This document shows, in pieces, positions 1 to 5,198 of a stretch of 6,364 nt of DNA; within the stretch, counting starts at the first letter, position 1, and the number at the start of each line of letters is the position of its first letter. The notes beneath the pieces were generated by a model. It was not told the DNA's origin, made no database searches, and saw nothing but the letters and a program-made list of their open reading frames with translations. Origin of the DNA: Methanosarcinales archaeon (GTDB lineage: Archaea; Halobacteriota; Methanosarcinia; Methanosarcinales; Methanosarcinaceae); assembly GCA_012329085.1 (NCBI GenBank), contig JAAXQB010000379.1, positions 1-6,364 of the forward strand, written 5' to 3'. The position numbers and the translations under genes were made by a program.

Positions 1-94
1 AAAAGCTTCTATTGATATTGAAATTTAAGTAAAATGGAATGCAAAAAGTTGATAGATTTGGGTGAATTATTCAAGATAAAATGCATTTGAAAAG

Positions 95-142
95 CGAATA
101 ACGCTCGTTCGTTCCGAACGAGCTCTAGAAGAGAATAAGCGG
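95..142. repeat. Palindrome cluster A: one full and one half unit
   Basis: The full unit is at 103-123: arms GCTCGTTCG and CGAACGAGC around loop TTC. It is preceded by CGAATAAC, the same flank (inverted) that follows the unit at 3260-3280. Directly after it, AGAGAATAAGC at 130-140 matches the right arm of the unit at 3192-3214, but its left arm is missing. The cluster therefore looks like an intact unit fused to a decayed one. Orientation is TTC-loop on the plus strand. Confidence 0.8.
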
Positions 143-443
143 CTTGAAAATTAAAATTTATGTGTAATTTTTGTGTGTAAATTTTAAATTTGTTGATTTG
201 ATAGAGTTTTGGGACAGCCTGTTTAAAAACTTTTTTAGTATCCGCTTCAAATTAGAGGGTAAATAGATCAAATGTGAGCCTGATATATTATATTCAGTTT
301 CGGCCACTTAATATCCAATGGCAACTAATATTGTTTTGAAATAGAACGAATATTTAAATAAATGATTTAGACAATATAAATATATACTTTACCATACTTT
401 TTGAAAGGAATGCCTTTTTTATAATAAAAATAATTAAGATGCC

Positions 444-545
444 GAGATAAAGCTCATTCGTTCCGAATGAGCAAACGCTTGTTCATTCTGAACAAGCTGT
501 CGAAAATCAAAGATTTTCTCATACGCTCATTCGTTCCGAATGAGC
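444..545. repeat. Palindrome cluster B: three main units plus one GAAAATC hairpin
   Basis: The main units are 452-472 (arms GCTCATTCG/CGAATGAGC), 477-497 (GCTTGTTCA/TGAACAAGC) and 525-545 (GCTCATTCG/CGAATGAGC), all with loop TTC. The middle unit differs from its neighbours at two arm positions (C to T and A to G) and at the innermost pair, and each change is matched in the other arm. Between the second and third units lies a different hairpin at 502-518 (GAAAATC, AAA, GATTTTC). The left edge carries CGAGATAA (444-451), the same border word as in clusters C and D. The cluster lies downstream of the regulator gene. Confidence 0.88.
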
Positions 546-569
546 TGTCAAAAAGTTCCCTGGGTATAT

Positions 570-595
570 AATTTGTAAAATAAATTTTATAAATT
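570..595. repeat. Inverted pair of the TTTAYAARTYAYATRC motif
   Basis: Arms 570-581 and 584-595 pair over 12 positions with one G-T wobble. The stem arises because the short motif found at 1417, 2576 and 3575 is present here twice, head to head: minus strand over about 563-578 and plus strand from 586. It lies just beyond cluster B, which suggests the motif is part of the repeat family's edge. It is AT-rich, so stability would be modest. Confidence 0.5.
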
Positions 596-664
596 ACATA
601 CAATAAAAAATATTGGCATATATTTATATTGTTAAAATTTCTATTAATGAAATAAGATATAGTA

Positions 665-686
665 AATACAATGCAAAGATTGTATT
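665..686 (-). terminator. Hairpin just past the regulator stop codon
   Basis: A perfect 8-bp inverted repeat (AATACAAT, 6-nt loop, ATTGTATT) begins 7 bases after the TGA of the membrane regulator, whose end is a TGATGA double stop. It may mark the 3' end of the transcript or protect it from decay. No clear U-tract follows on the minus strand, so termination is inferred from position only. The arm core ATACAAT is also seen in the larger hairpin at 1428-1461. Confidence 0.35.
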
Positions 687-693
687 AAACTCA

Positions 694-1353
694 TCATTCT
701 TTAATCGGTTCATGGAAATCAGCAAGTTTTACCATTTTGCTCATCCCATTATTATATCGTATTATTAGATTCCGTTTTTCAAGATTATATAATGTCCTTG
801 AAAGAGTAGAAGCAGGAATTTCTGTTCTTGTTGAAAGTTCAGATTGGTTAATTTCGCCTGCTTTTAACACTTCTTTTATAATTATTTGATCTTTATCTTT
901 TAAAACTTTAATAATGTGTTCAATATTAGGGGCTTCAGTATTTTGTTTTAATGTTGTGGGAGAACTTAGTGCATTTCCATTTTGATAAATTGATTGCATT
1001 GTTTGAAATGGTTCTTTATTTACAAAATCGATATTTTGACTTGGATTAAAATCATTATCAATTTTACTAGTTTTGTCGAGAGAAGATTTGTTTGATTGAG
1101 TGACTTTTGAATCTATTTTTATGGATGCATATAAATATACTACATTTGCCCCAATCATAAAAGAAGATAAAGAGGCAACAATAACATCAATTTTTGTGTA
1201 TATATTTGGAATTTGCTCTATACGAGTTGTATCTCCTTCGATTATCAATTGTATTGTTGTGGGCACCATCACTGTTGAAAAAAATATTGCTGTAGCTAAT
1301 ATCAATAAAATTGCCGATAATATTACTTTTTTTGTTAAAAACATTTCAATCAT
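694..1353 (-). CDS. Membrane-anchored winged-helix transcriptional regulator
   Basis: The 219-residue protein has two hydrophobic segments (about 9-30 and 54-78), a polar low-complexity linker (about 79-144) and a C-terminal winged helix-turn-helix (about 145-211). The last includes QSELSTRTEIPASTLSRTL followed by LEKRNLIIR and a basic wing. This order matches archaeal membrane proteins with MarR-like/DUF7343-type winged helices. The inferred topology is both termini in the cytoplasm with a short outside loop. It probably binds DNA from the membrane and may sense something outside or in the bilayer. The start is uncertain. A TTG at 1356 gives 220 residues, the ATG at 1353 is chosen here, and an ATG at 1344 (216 residues) fits best with a TATA-like box at 1361-1376. 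Its upstream region resembles that of the acidic-tail protein gene, so it may regulate both. The ligand is unknown. Confidence 0.85.
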   Translation of the reverse strand: MIEMFLTKKVILSAILLILATAIFFSTVMVPTTIQLIIEGDTTRIEQIPNIYTKIDVIVASLSSFMIGANVVYLYASIKIDSKVTQSNKSSLDKTSKIDNDFNPSQNIDFVNKEPFQTMQSIYQNGNALSSPTTLKQNTEAPNIEHIIKVLKDKDQIIIKEVLKAGEINQSELSTRTEIPASTLSRTLYNLEKRNLIIRYNNGMSKMVKLADFHEPIKE

Positions 1354-1436
1354 CAACTCTTATTTTTTATAAAATACGAGAAATTAAAAATTAAAAAATT
1401 TCTCTTGGCATATAACTTTACAAGTCACATACAATT
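1354..1436 (-). promoter_or_regulatory. Upstream control region of the regulator, shared with the acidic-tail gene
   Basis: Reading toward the gene, it contains TTTAATTTCTCG, then TATTTTATAAAAAATAAG, then the start. The 12-mer is identical in the region before the acidic-tail gene. An inverted repeat GAGAAATT (1378-1385) and AATTTCTC (1397-1404) sits immediately upstream of the TATA-like box, a good place for an operator that would affect TBP/TFB binding. Further upstream lie TATGCCA and TTGTAAA-like words also seen at the other gene. The operator role is inferred. Confidence 0.5.
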
Positions 1437-1461
1437 GAAAATCTTTGATTTTCATTGTATG
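1428..1461. repeat. Long hairpin built on the GAAAATC/GATTTTC family
   Basis: The outer arms CATACAAT (1428-1435) and ATTGTATG (1454-1461) stack on the inner arms GAAAATC (1437-1443) and GATTTTC (1447-1453). There is a single unpaired T at 1436 and a TTT loop, giving 15 base pairs. The same 17-nt inner core occurs at 6212-6228 and inverted at 502-518, with a shortened copy at 3246-3258. It lies 75 nt upstream of the membrane regulator. It could be an RNA element or an isolated repeat copy. Confidence 0.75.
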
Positions 1462-1609
1462 AACTTCAAATGATTTATATTAATTGAAAACACAAGTTTT
1501 TCATTACATAAATTTTAAAAATGTTTTGATTTATATGAATCGAAGAATATTTCAAAAATTTGGAATTTAAATGTTATTATAGTTCATCCTTATGTGTTTT
1601 ATAATCATA

Positions 1610-2506
1610 TCATTCACTATCGTAGTTCCCATCATCATATTCTTCATCGTATGACTCGTCATTATCCTCGTCATTATATCTATCATCATACTTTTCATAA
1701 CTATATTCTTCACCATCATATTTCCTATCATCATATTTTTCACTATCGTATTCCCCATCATCATATGTTTCAAGCTCAAATTTTTTATCATTGTTAAAAC
1801 CATGCCAAAACTCTCCACTCCAATATACATTATTAAAATAATACTCATAATCTTTATCCCAATATTCATTGTTAAAATCATGCCAAAATTCTATATGGGG
1901 GTATTCATTTTGATAAAATTGTTCTTCAATATTAGCAATTGGTGGGCTAATTCGTAGGATTTGTTCTTTACATAGATTTATGTGTATAAAATACATCACG
2001 CGCGTTTCATTTATTTCTGCCATAATGGCAATTGATGCCATAGAATCCATATTATCACCAATGTTGACATTATGTAAAAATAGAGGGGACATATCTAAAA
2101 TATAAAGTTCATCATACATTTGTACAATATTTCGAAAATCCTCACTTTTAAAAAAAATGTTTCTTGTTTGATTCACATCATATTTTGTAAAATCCATTTG
2201 ATTTACGGGGATCAATTCTAAAGATTCTTGTGGCACTAAAGGTTGTGGTTCTATGGGTGCTAATTTTAATTCTTTATGGTCATCCATATATAAGTCATAT
2301 GAACTCCATTTTCCTTCAATTTCAATATGAATGTCTGATAAACTTTCTATTTTTCTTAAATTATGCCCATTTAGTTCTCCTGCTATCCATATATCTTCAC
2401 TTATAGGCTCATTAATAAACGCCATTGCTACAATGCCTACACATACACCAATTATGAAAAAAATTGATAAAATGGAAATTTTTTTTATTATGTTATTTAG
2501 ATTCAT
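1610..2506 (-). CDS. Anchored or secreted protein with Tyr/Asp pentapeptide-repeat tail
   Basis: The 298-residue protein is not recognised as a known family. A short basic N-terminus (KK at 8-9) is followed by one hydrophobic stretch (about 10-31), most like a signal anchor. Cys22 lacks a good lipobox. Residues 32-200 form a mixed, probably folded outside domain. Residues 206-240 carry two copies of an EFWH(D/G)FNN motif exactly 26 residues apart. The last 58 residues are close to half Asp/Glu and about one-fifth Tyr. Tyr falls at 248, 253, 258, 263, 268 and 273, that is, every fifth residue in a YDxxx pattern. The protein ends in YDSE. The ATG at 2506 follows GTGAT, a weak match to the archaeal Shine-Dalgarno, and a TATA-like stretch at 2521-2533. 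A cell-surface role, perhaps cation binding, is only inferred from acidity and position. Confidence 0.8.
   Translation of the reverse strand: MNLNNIIKKISILSIFFIIGVCVGIVAMAFINEPISEDIWIAGELNGHNLRKIESLSDIHIEIEGKWSSYDLYMDDHKELKLAPIEPQPLVPQESLELIPVNQMDFTKYDVNQTRNIFFKSEDFRNIVQMYDELYILDMSPLFLHNVNIGDNMDSMASIAIMAEINETRVMYFIHINLCKEQILRISPPIANIEEQFYQNEYPHIEFWHDFNNEYWDKDYEYYFNNVYWSGEFWHGFNNDKKFELETYDDGEYDSEKYDDRKYDGEEYSYEKYDDRYNDEDNDESYDEEYDDGNYDSE
1613..1765 (-). repeat. 15-nt coding minisatellite for the YDxxx tail
   Basis: This stretch encodes the Tyr/Asp pentapeptides. Six successive 15-nt units keep Tyr in register, then the spacing drifts (Tyr at 277, 286, 290, 295). The first and last stretches (1739-1765 and 1613-1639, encoding YDDGEYDSE and YDDGNYDSE) are nearly identical over 27 nt and 126 nt apart. 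Recent slippage or unequal exchange is likely, always in multiples of three. Confidence 0.85.
1789..1893 (-). repeat. In-frame duplication encoding EFWHxFNN
   Basis: Segments 1789-1814 and 1867-1892 match at 24 of 26 positions, with an exact 78-nt (26-codon) offset. They encode EFWHGFNND and EFWHDFNNE of the acidic-tail protein. The motif, rich in Trp, His and Asn, sits just before the pentapeptide tail and may be an older, longer repeat unit of the same surface region. Confidence 0.8.
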
Positions 2507-2595
2507 TATATCACAATACTTATTTTTTTTAAATGTGTGTTCGAGAAATTAAATTTTTTTCTCTATATGGCAATTTTTACAAATTATATGCAGTT
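2507..2595 (-). promoter_or_regulatory. Upstream control region of the acidic-tail gene
   Basis: Reading toward the gene, TTTAATTTCTCG precedes a TATA-like ATTTAAAAAAAATAAG (2521-2534), followed by GTGATATA and the ATG. The order matches the region before the membrane regulator. The candidate operator is weaker here: GAGAAA (2543-2548) and TTTCTC (2558-2563) with a 9-nt gap. A TTTAC-type motif lies upstream at 2576-2595, as it does before the other gene. Transcription would start close to the ATG. Confidence 0.45.
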
Positions 2596-3190
2596 AAAAA
2601 ATATTTGTTTTTCAACAATTTATTCATGCTGAATTGATAATATTTCAACTCTGTATGCGATGAAGTAATTGCAAATCTTTAATTTATGGTATAAAGAAAA
2701 TCAAACACTTTTGATATATTCTTGGGCAGAAGTATAAGTGTTAAAGGTAATTTTTTTTAAAATTATAATATATTTATGCCATTGCATCTATATTAAATTT
2801 ACTGTATTTGTAGTAAAAATTATGAAAAAATGAACGAATGTTCGTTTATTTTCATTTATTTTACCTTCTCTTGATACAGAATATGTATTATATCATATGT
2901 CCATATAATATGTTATGCAGAGGTAGTCATATGACTTAATTGTAAAGTATATGCTGAAAGAAATTTCTAATTTTTCGAATTATTTTATTTAATGTATGAC
3001 ATCAATTAATCATTATATTTTTCAACTATATATGTTTTTAAATTAAGCTAAAATCTAAATAATTTCTTATTTAGATTTTAATAGATTATTTTAATCATTT
3101 AGGCTGTCACATTTTCTTATTATGTATAACTTATAAAATTATATACTAAATAAGCATATTATTTTGATGTGAGTTAGAGAAAATTTCAAT
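2596..3190. other. Noncoding AT-rich stretch with isolated hairpins
   Basis: No gene or structured RNA family is recognised here. Imperfect stems occur at about 2593-2617. The stem at 2827-2852 has 12 bp with one G-T pair, and its centre AACGAATGTTCGTT is reminiscent of the main palindrome arms. A perfect 14-bp stem lies at 3049-3080. A 12-bp perfect palindrome (AGTCATATGACT) is at 2925-2936. AGGCTGTC at 3101-3108 is the inverse of GACAGCCT at 213-220. Confidence 0.5.
3049..3080. repeat. Perfect 14-bp hairpin with TTTC loop
   Basis: The left arm (3049-3062) and right arm (3067-3080) are fully complementary around a 4-nt loop TTTC. It lies in the middle of the noncoding stretch between the acidic-tail gene and cluster C. 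It has only two G-C pairs, so it would be a weak RNA hairpin, and there is no U-tract to make it a terminator. Its role is unknown. Confidence 0.7.
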
Positions 3191-3321
3191 AGCTTATTCT
3201 CGAAGAGAATAAGCGTAATCACTCATTCTTCCAGAATGAGTTTAAGAAAATCTTTGATAGCTCATTCGGAACGAATGAGCGTTATTCGACAGCTCATTCA
3301 GAATGAATGGGCGTTATCTCG
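3191..3321. repeat. Palindrome cluster C: four units in inverted orientation
   Basis: The units are 3192-3214 (10-bp arms GCTTATTCTC/GAGAATAAGC, loop GAA), 3221-3241 (ACTCATTCT/AGAATGAGT, loop TCC), 3260-3280 (GCTCATTCG/CGAATGAGC, loop GAA) and 3292-3312 (GCTCATTCA/TGAATGGGC, loop GAA, one T-G wobble). Spacers recur: GTAATC, TTAAGAAAATCTTTGAT and GTTATTCGACA. The right edge is GTTATCTCG. The GAA loops show that the array is inverted relative to clusters A, B and D. It lies upstream of the acidic-tail gene. Confidence 0.88.
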
Positions 3322-3324
3322 CAT

Positions 3325-3336
3325 ATCACCTCCTTT
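3325..3336 (-). promoter_or_regulatory. Orphan strong Shine-Dalgarno before an 8-codon frame
   Basis: The minus strand reads AAAGGAGGTGAT and is followed at once by ATG (3324-3322). This is the strongest ribosome-binding match seen in the window. The frame it serves (3298-3324) is only MRDNAHSF and then a stop inside the palindrome at 3292-3312. It could be a leader peptide, or a gene start cut off by the repeat array. Confidence 0.45.
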
Positions 3337-3366
3337 AAAATATAAGGTCAATAGTTCACGCTATAC

Positions 3367-3390
3367 AACACATGCACCATTACATGTGTT
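3367..3390. repeat. 8-bp inverted repeat AACACATG/CATGTGTT
   Basis: The arms at 3367-3374 and 3383-3390 are perfectly complementary with an 8-nt gap. The repeat is inside the segment enclosed by clusters C and D and lies about 45 nt upstream of the orphan minus-strand ATG, so it could be an operator or RNA hairpin for that start. A smaller palindrome AGCTATAATAGCT follows near 3414-3426. Confidence 0.5.
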
Positions 3391-3574
3391 ACAACTCTAT
3401 ATATGGTGGAAGAGCTATAATAGCTATTCTGGAAGCGTGTTTCAAAAAATGGAATGTATTCTAAAAAATGAAATTGCATATAAAAAAGAAATGTGATGAT
3501 GATTTAAGTTATAGTTTAAATAATACCCAACATCAATTAATAAAATATTTTATTTAATGATTTTTCAATTTAAT

Positions 3575-3642
3575 TTTATAAATTATATGCTAACGCTCAG
3601 AATGTTCAATCACGAGATAACGCTCGTTTGTTCCAAACGAGC
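3575..3642. repeat. Palindrome cluster D: edge motif, decayed unit and full unit
   Basis: The edge motif TTTATAAATTATATGC (3575-3590) is followed by TAACGCTCAGAATG, a degraded unit, and then CGAGATAAC and a full unit at 3622-3642 (GCTCGTTTG/CAAACGAGC, loop TTC). The innermost variable pair is T-A here instead of C-G, changed in both arms. Orientation is TTC-loop on plus, as in A and B. The cluster lies about 60 nt past the stop of the VWA protein gene. Confidence 0.82.
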
Positions 3643-3693
3643 TATAAAAAAACATGTTATTATACATCTTAAATGCTATAATCAACCATATTC

Positions 3694-3701
3694 AAAAAAA
3701 A
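3694..3701 (-). terminator. U8 tract directly after the VWA gene
   Basis: Eight T residues on the minus strand follow the TGA stop of the peptidase-VWA gene without a gap. Archaeal RNA polymerase can terminate at such U-rich tracts without a hairpin, so this is a likely 3' end for the ATPase-VWA transcript. Confidence 0.5.
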
Positions 3702-5087
3702 TCATAACACACTATATTTAAACAACCCACTCCATTTTTCAATAAGCTTATTAACCCTTATCATACTTTTTTGGTCAATTGGTAAAAAAAGAACAGCCTC
3801 TGGTTTTTTTGATACTATTTCAATCAAAAAATCATCAAAATGTGATTGGATAAACTTAAAATCACTCACAATAGCAACAGGTTCTCTTTTATAATTTTTT
3901 GTAAAATTAATTACAGAACTTATATTAGTGCCACCTTTTGCTTTAATTTTAGTAAGGTCTTCAATAGAAATTTCTTTTGAATATGTTGCAAATGCGATTA
4001 TTTTGGTCTTTTTTTTAAAATATTTGTGTAGCGTATTAGCAATTATTTTTGCAGAAATCATATATTCCATCATACTATTTGATGCATCAATTATAATCCA
4101 TACAGTATCATGCTCTACTCGTTCTCTTTCAAGCCATCTATTTCGAGATTCGAAAAATACAATTCTTTTTTTATCAGATAGTGAAATATTATTTCTAAAT
4201 CTTTTTATAAGTTTTGGCTTCTCTATACCAAGACCAGTGCCAATAAGATTTGGAAGTTTTAAACTTTTAGAATAAAAGAGATCATTTTCACAAAAAATAA
4301 ATTCATCAACTCCGCATCCTGTTGATTTTCCAGCAACTTTTTGAGTTAGCGTTTCTTTTGAAAATTCAGATGCTTTTTCTTCTTTGAGCGATATGGGGGA
4401 ATGTTCATGCAAAAGATCTGTATTTTTTGCCATTTCTTCCCATACTTTTTTATCTGACCTCAAAAAAGCATTATTTAAAACTTCGCTAAGTTCCATAATA
4501 CTTTTTATAAATGCTTTAAATCGTTTTTGTATAAGATTATTTGAGCCTTCTTTTATAAAATACTTACATTCGTTAAATTTATCATATCGATGAATTATAT
4601 TGAATGTTTCATCTTCTACGGCATCTATCGAGTGCCTTGAAAAAAGAATAAGTGCTGTTGTAAGATATGCATCCCTTTTCATTTGAGGAGGAAGTGAATT
4701 TAATAATAAATCATTATGTGGCTTAAATTGAGTCATATCAAAATCTAAATTTATTGTATAATTGGAAATAAGATTTATTGCAAAATGAATGACTTCTTCA
4801 TCAATATGAAATCCAAGAAAAAAATTTCTATCACTTATTTTTTCAGAGTGTGATACTTCTCTATGTGCCGCTATTATATAATCGATATATTTAAGATGTG
4901 CTAGTTCATGTAAAACTAAAAACTTAGCAAAATATGTTGGAGCTTTTATATATATTTCTGCTCTTTTTGAAGCACTGAATGCATTAATATAAAAAGAAGT
5001 GTCATCTAAGCTTGTTTCTATATATTCAAGTTTTATATTATAGTTCTCCACAGATCTATCAATAATTTTACTTAAAGTATTTAACAT
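3702..5087 (-). CDS. HExxH metallopeptidase-like/VWA domain protein (DUF2201/COG3864 type)
   Basis: The 461-residue protein has no signal peptide or membrane span. The N-terminal half carries H60-E61-L-A-H64 in a hydrophobic helix (FLVLHELAHL), with H75-R76 and an acidic EE at 97-98. A FAINLISNYTIN stretch follows, like the region after the HExxH in predicted metal-dependent peptidases of the DUF2201 family. Residues 180-300 are a helical and variable linker. The C-terminal half (about 327-461) is a VWA domain with the full metal site: D334-x-S336-x-S338, T387 in GGTNIS and D409. Such proteins are encoded beside MoxR ATPases and are thought to act with them as chaperone or maturation pairs. 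Here the ATPase gene lies 111 bp upstream on the same strand. No Shine-Dalgarno is seen, but an A-rich TATA-like stretch near 5107-5115 could give a leaderless message. Whether the peptidase cleaves anything is unknown; the HExxH could be structural. Confidence 0.88.
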   Translation of the reverse strand: MLNTLSKIIDRSVENYNIKLEYIETSLDDTSFYINAFSASKRAEIYIKAPTYFAKFLVLHELAHLKYIDYIIAAHREVSHSEKISDRNFFLGFHIDEEVIHFAINLISNYTINLDFDMTQFKPHNDLLLNSLPPQMKRDAYLTTALILFSRHSIDAVEDETFNIIHRYDKFNECKYFIKEGSNNLIQKRFKAFIKSIMELSEVLNNAFLRSDKKVWEEMAKNTDLLHEHSPISLKEEKASEFSKETLTQKVAGKSTGCGVDEFIFCENDLFYSKSLKLPNLIGTGLGIEKPKLIKRFRNNISLSDKKRIVFFESRNRWLERERVEHDTVWIIIDASNSMMEYMISAKIIANTLHKYFKKKTKIIAFATYSKEISIEDLTKIKAKGGTNISSVINFTKNYKREPVAIVSDFKFIQSHFDDFLIEIVSKKPEAVLFLPIDQKSMIRVNKLIEKWSGLFKYSVL

Positions 5088-5198
5088 TATTTTTTTATTT
5101 CAATATTTTTTTTAATAGAATAAAGTTATAGACTCAATAACTTTACTTACCATATTTAAGATTATTTTAGTTTTAGTCTTTGATTTAATGAAAAAGCC
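5088..5198 (-). other. 111-bp spacer between the ATPase and VWA genes, with 9-bp hairpin
   Basis: A perfect 9-bp stem (TAAAGTTAT at 5121-5129, ATAACTTTA at 5137-5145, 7-nt loop) lies 34 nt before the VWA start. On the minus strand it is followed by TTCTATT and an A-rich run, so it is not a classical terminator. It may be a pause, processing or stability element that sets the ratio of the two proteins. The A-rich run may also serve as a second promoter. Confidence 0.5.

Larger units (their letters stand above)
1..693. other. Noncoding left flank
   Basis: No convincing gene is seen in this stretch. The first 30 bases could be the tail of a plus-strand gene (two frames end at 28 and 32), but nothing recognisable is encoded. 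The region holds hairpin clusters A and B. It also has an AT-rich imperfect inverted repeat (149-160 with 178-190), a 12-bp stem at 570-595 with one G-T pair, and the hairpin just past the regulator's stop. A short GACAGCCT at 213-220 recurs inverted at 3101-3108. Confidence 0.6.
3292..3642. mobile_element. Possible MITE-like element bounded by inverted palindrome units
   Basis: The last unit of cluster C plus its flank (3292-3321) and the unit of cluster D plus its flank (3613-3642) face each other as roughly 30-nt inverted repeats. The inner 11 bases (GCGTTATCTCG at 3311-3321 and CGAGATAACGC at 3613-3623) are perfect. They enclose 291 bp that, at least up to about 3500, appears less AT-rich than its surroundings. 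No transposase is inside, and target-site duplications could not be recognised. This is an inference from symmetry. Two neighbouring arrays in opposite orientation would look the same. Confidence 0.35.

Noticed and set aside
404..420. Plus-strand terminator (AAAGG, AATG, CCTTTTTT)
   Set aside because: The stem is only 5 bp, and no plus-strand gene ends nearby apart from an unsupported frame in the first 30 bases.
1567..1881. Minus-strand 104-residue Met/Ile-rich frame
   Set aside because: It is a shifted reading of the minisatellite tail of the acidic-tail gene, whose own frame shows a signal anchor and an ordered pentapeptide pattern.
2925..2936. 12-bp palindrome AGTCATATGACT as an operator
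   Set aside because: It is over 400 bp from any start and occurs once; a short palindrome like this is expected by chance in AT-rich DNA.
3191..3321. CRISPR array
   Set aside because: The repeats are palindromes with spacers of 4-18 nt of uneven length and recurring sequence, in both orientations across the window. There are no unique 30-40 nt spacers and no cas genes.
3325..3336. Fragment of 16S rRNA
   Set aside because: Only 12 bases match the 3' tail and nothing before them resembles rRNA. The same bases are explained as a Shine-Dalgarno on the other strand, though chance cannot be excluded.
3236..3496. Plus-strand gene of 86 residues
   Set aside because: Its first 28 codons are made of palindrome repeats, there is no ribosome-binding site or TATA box at a fitting distance, and the rest resembles no known family.
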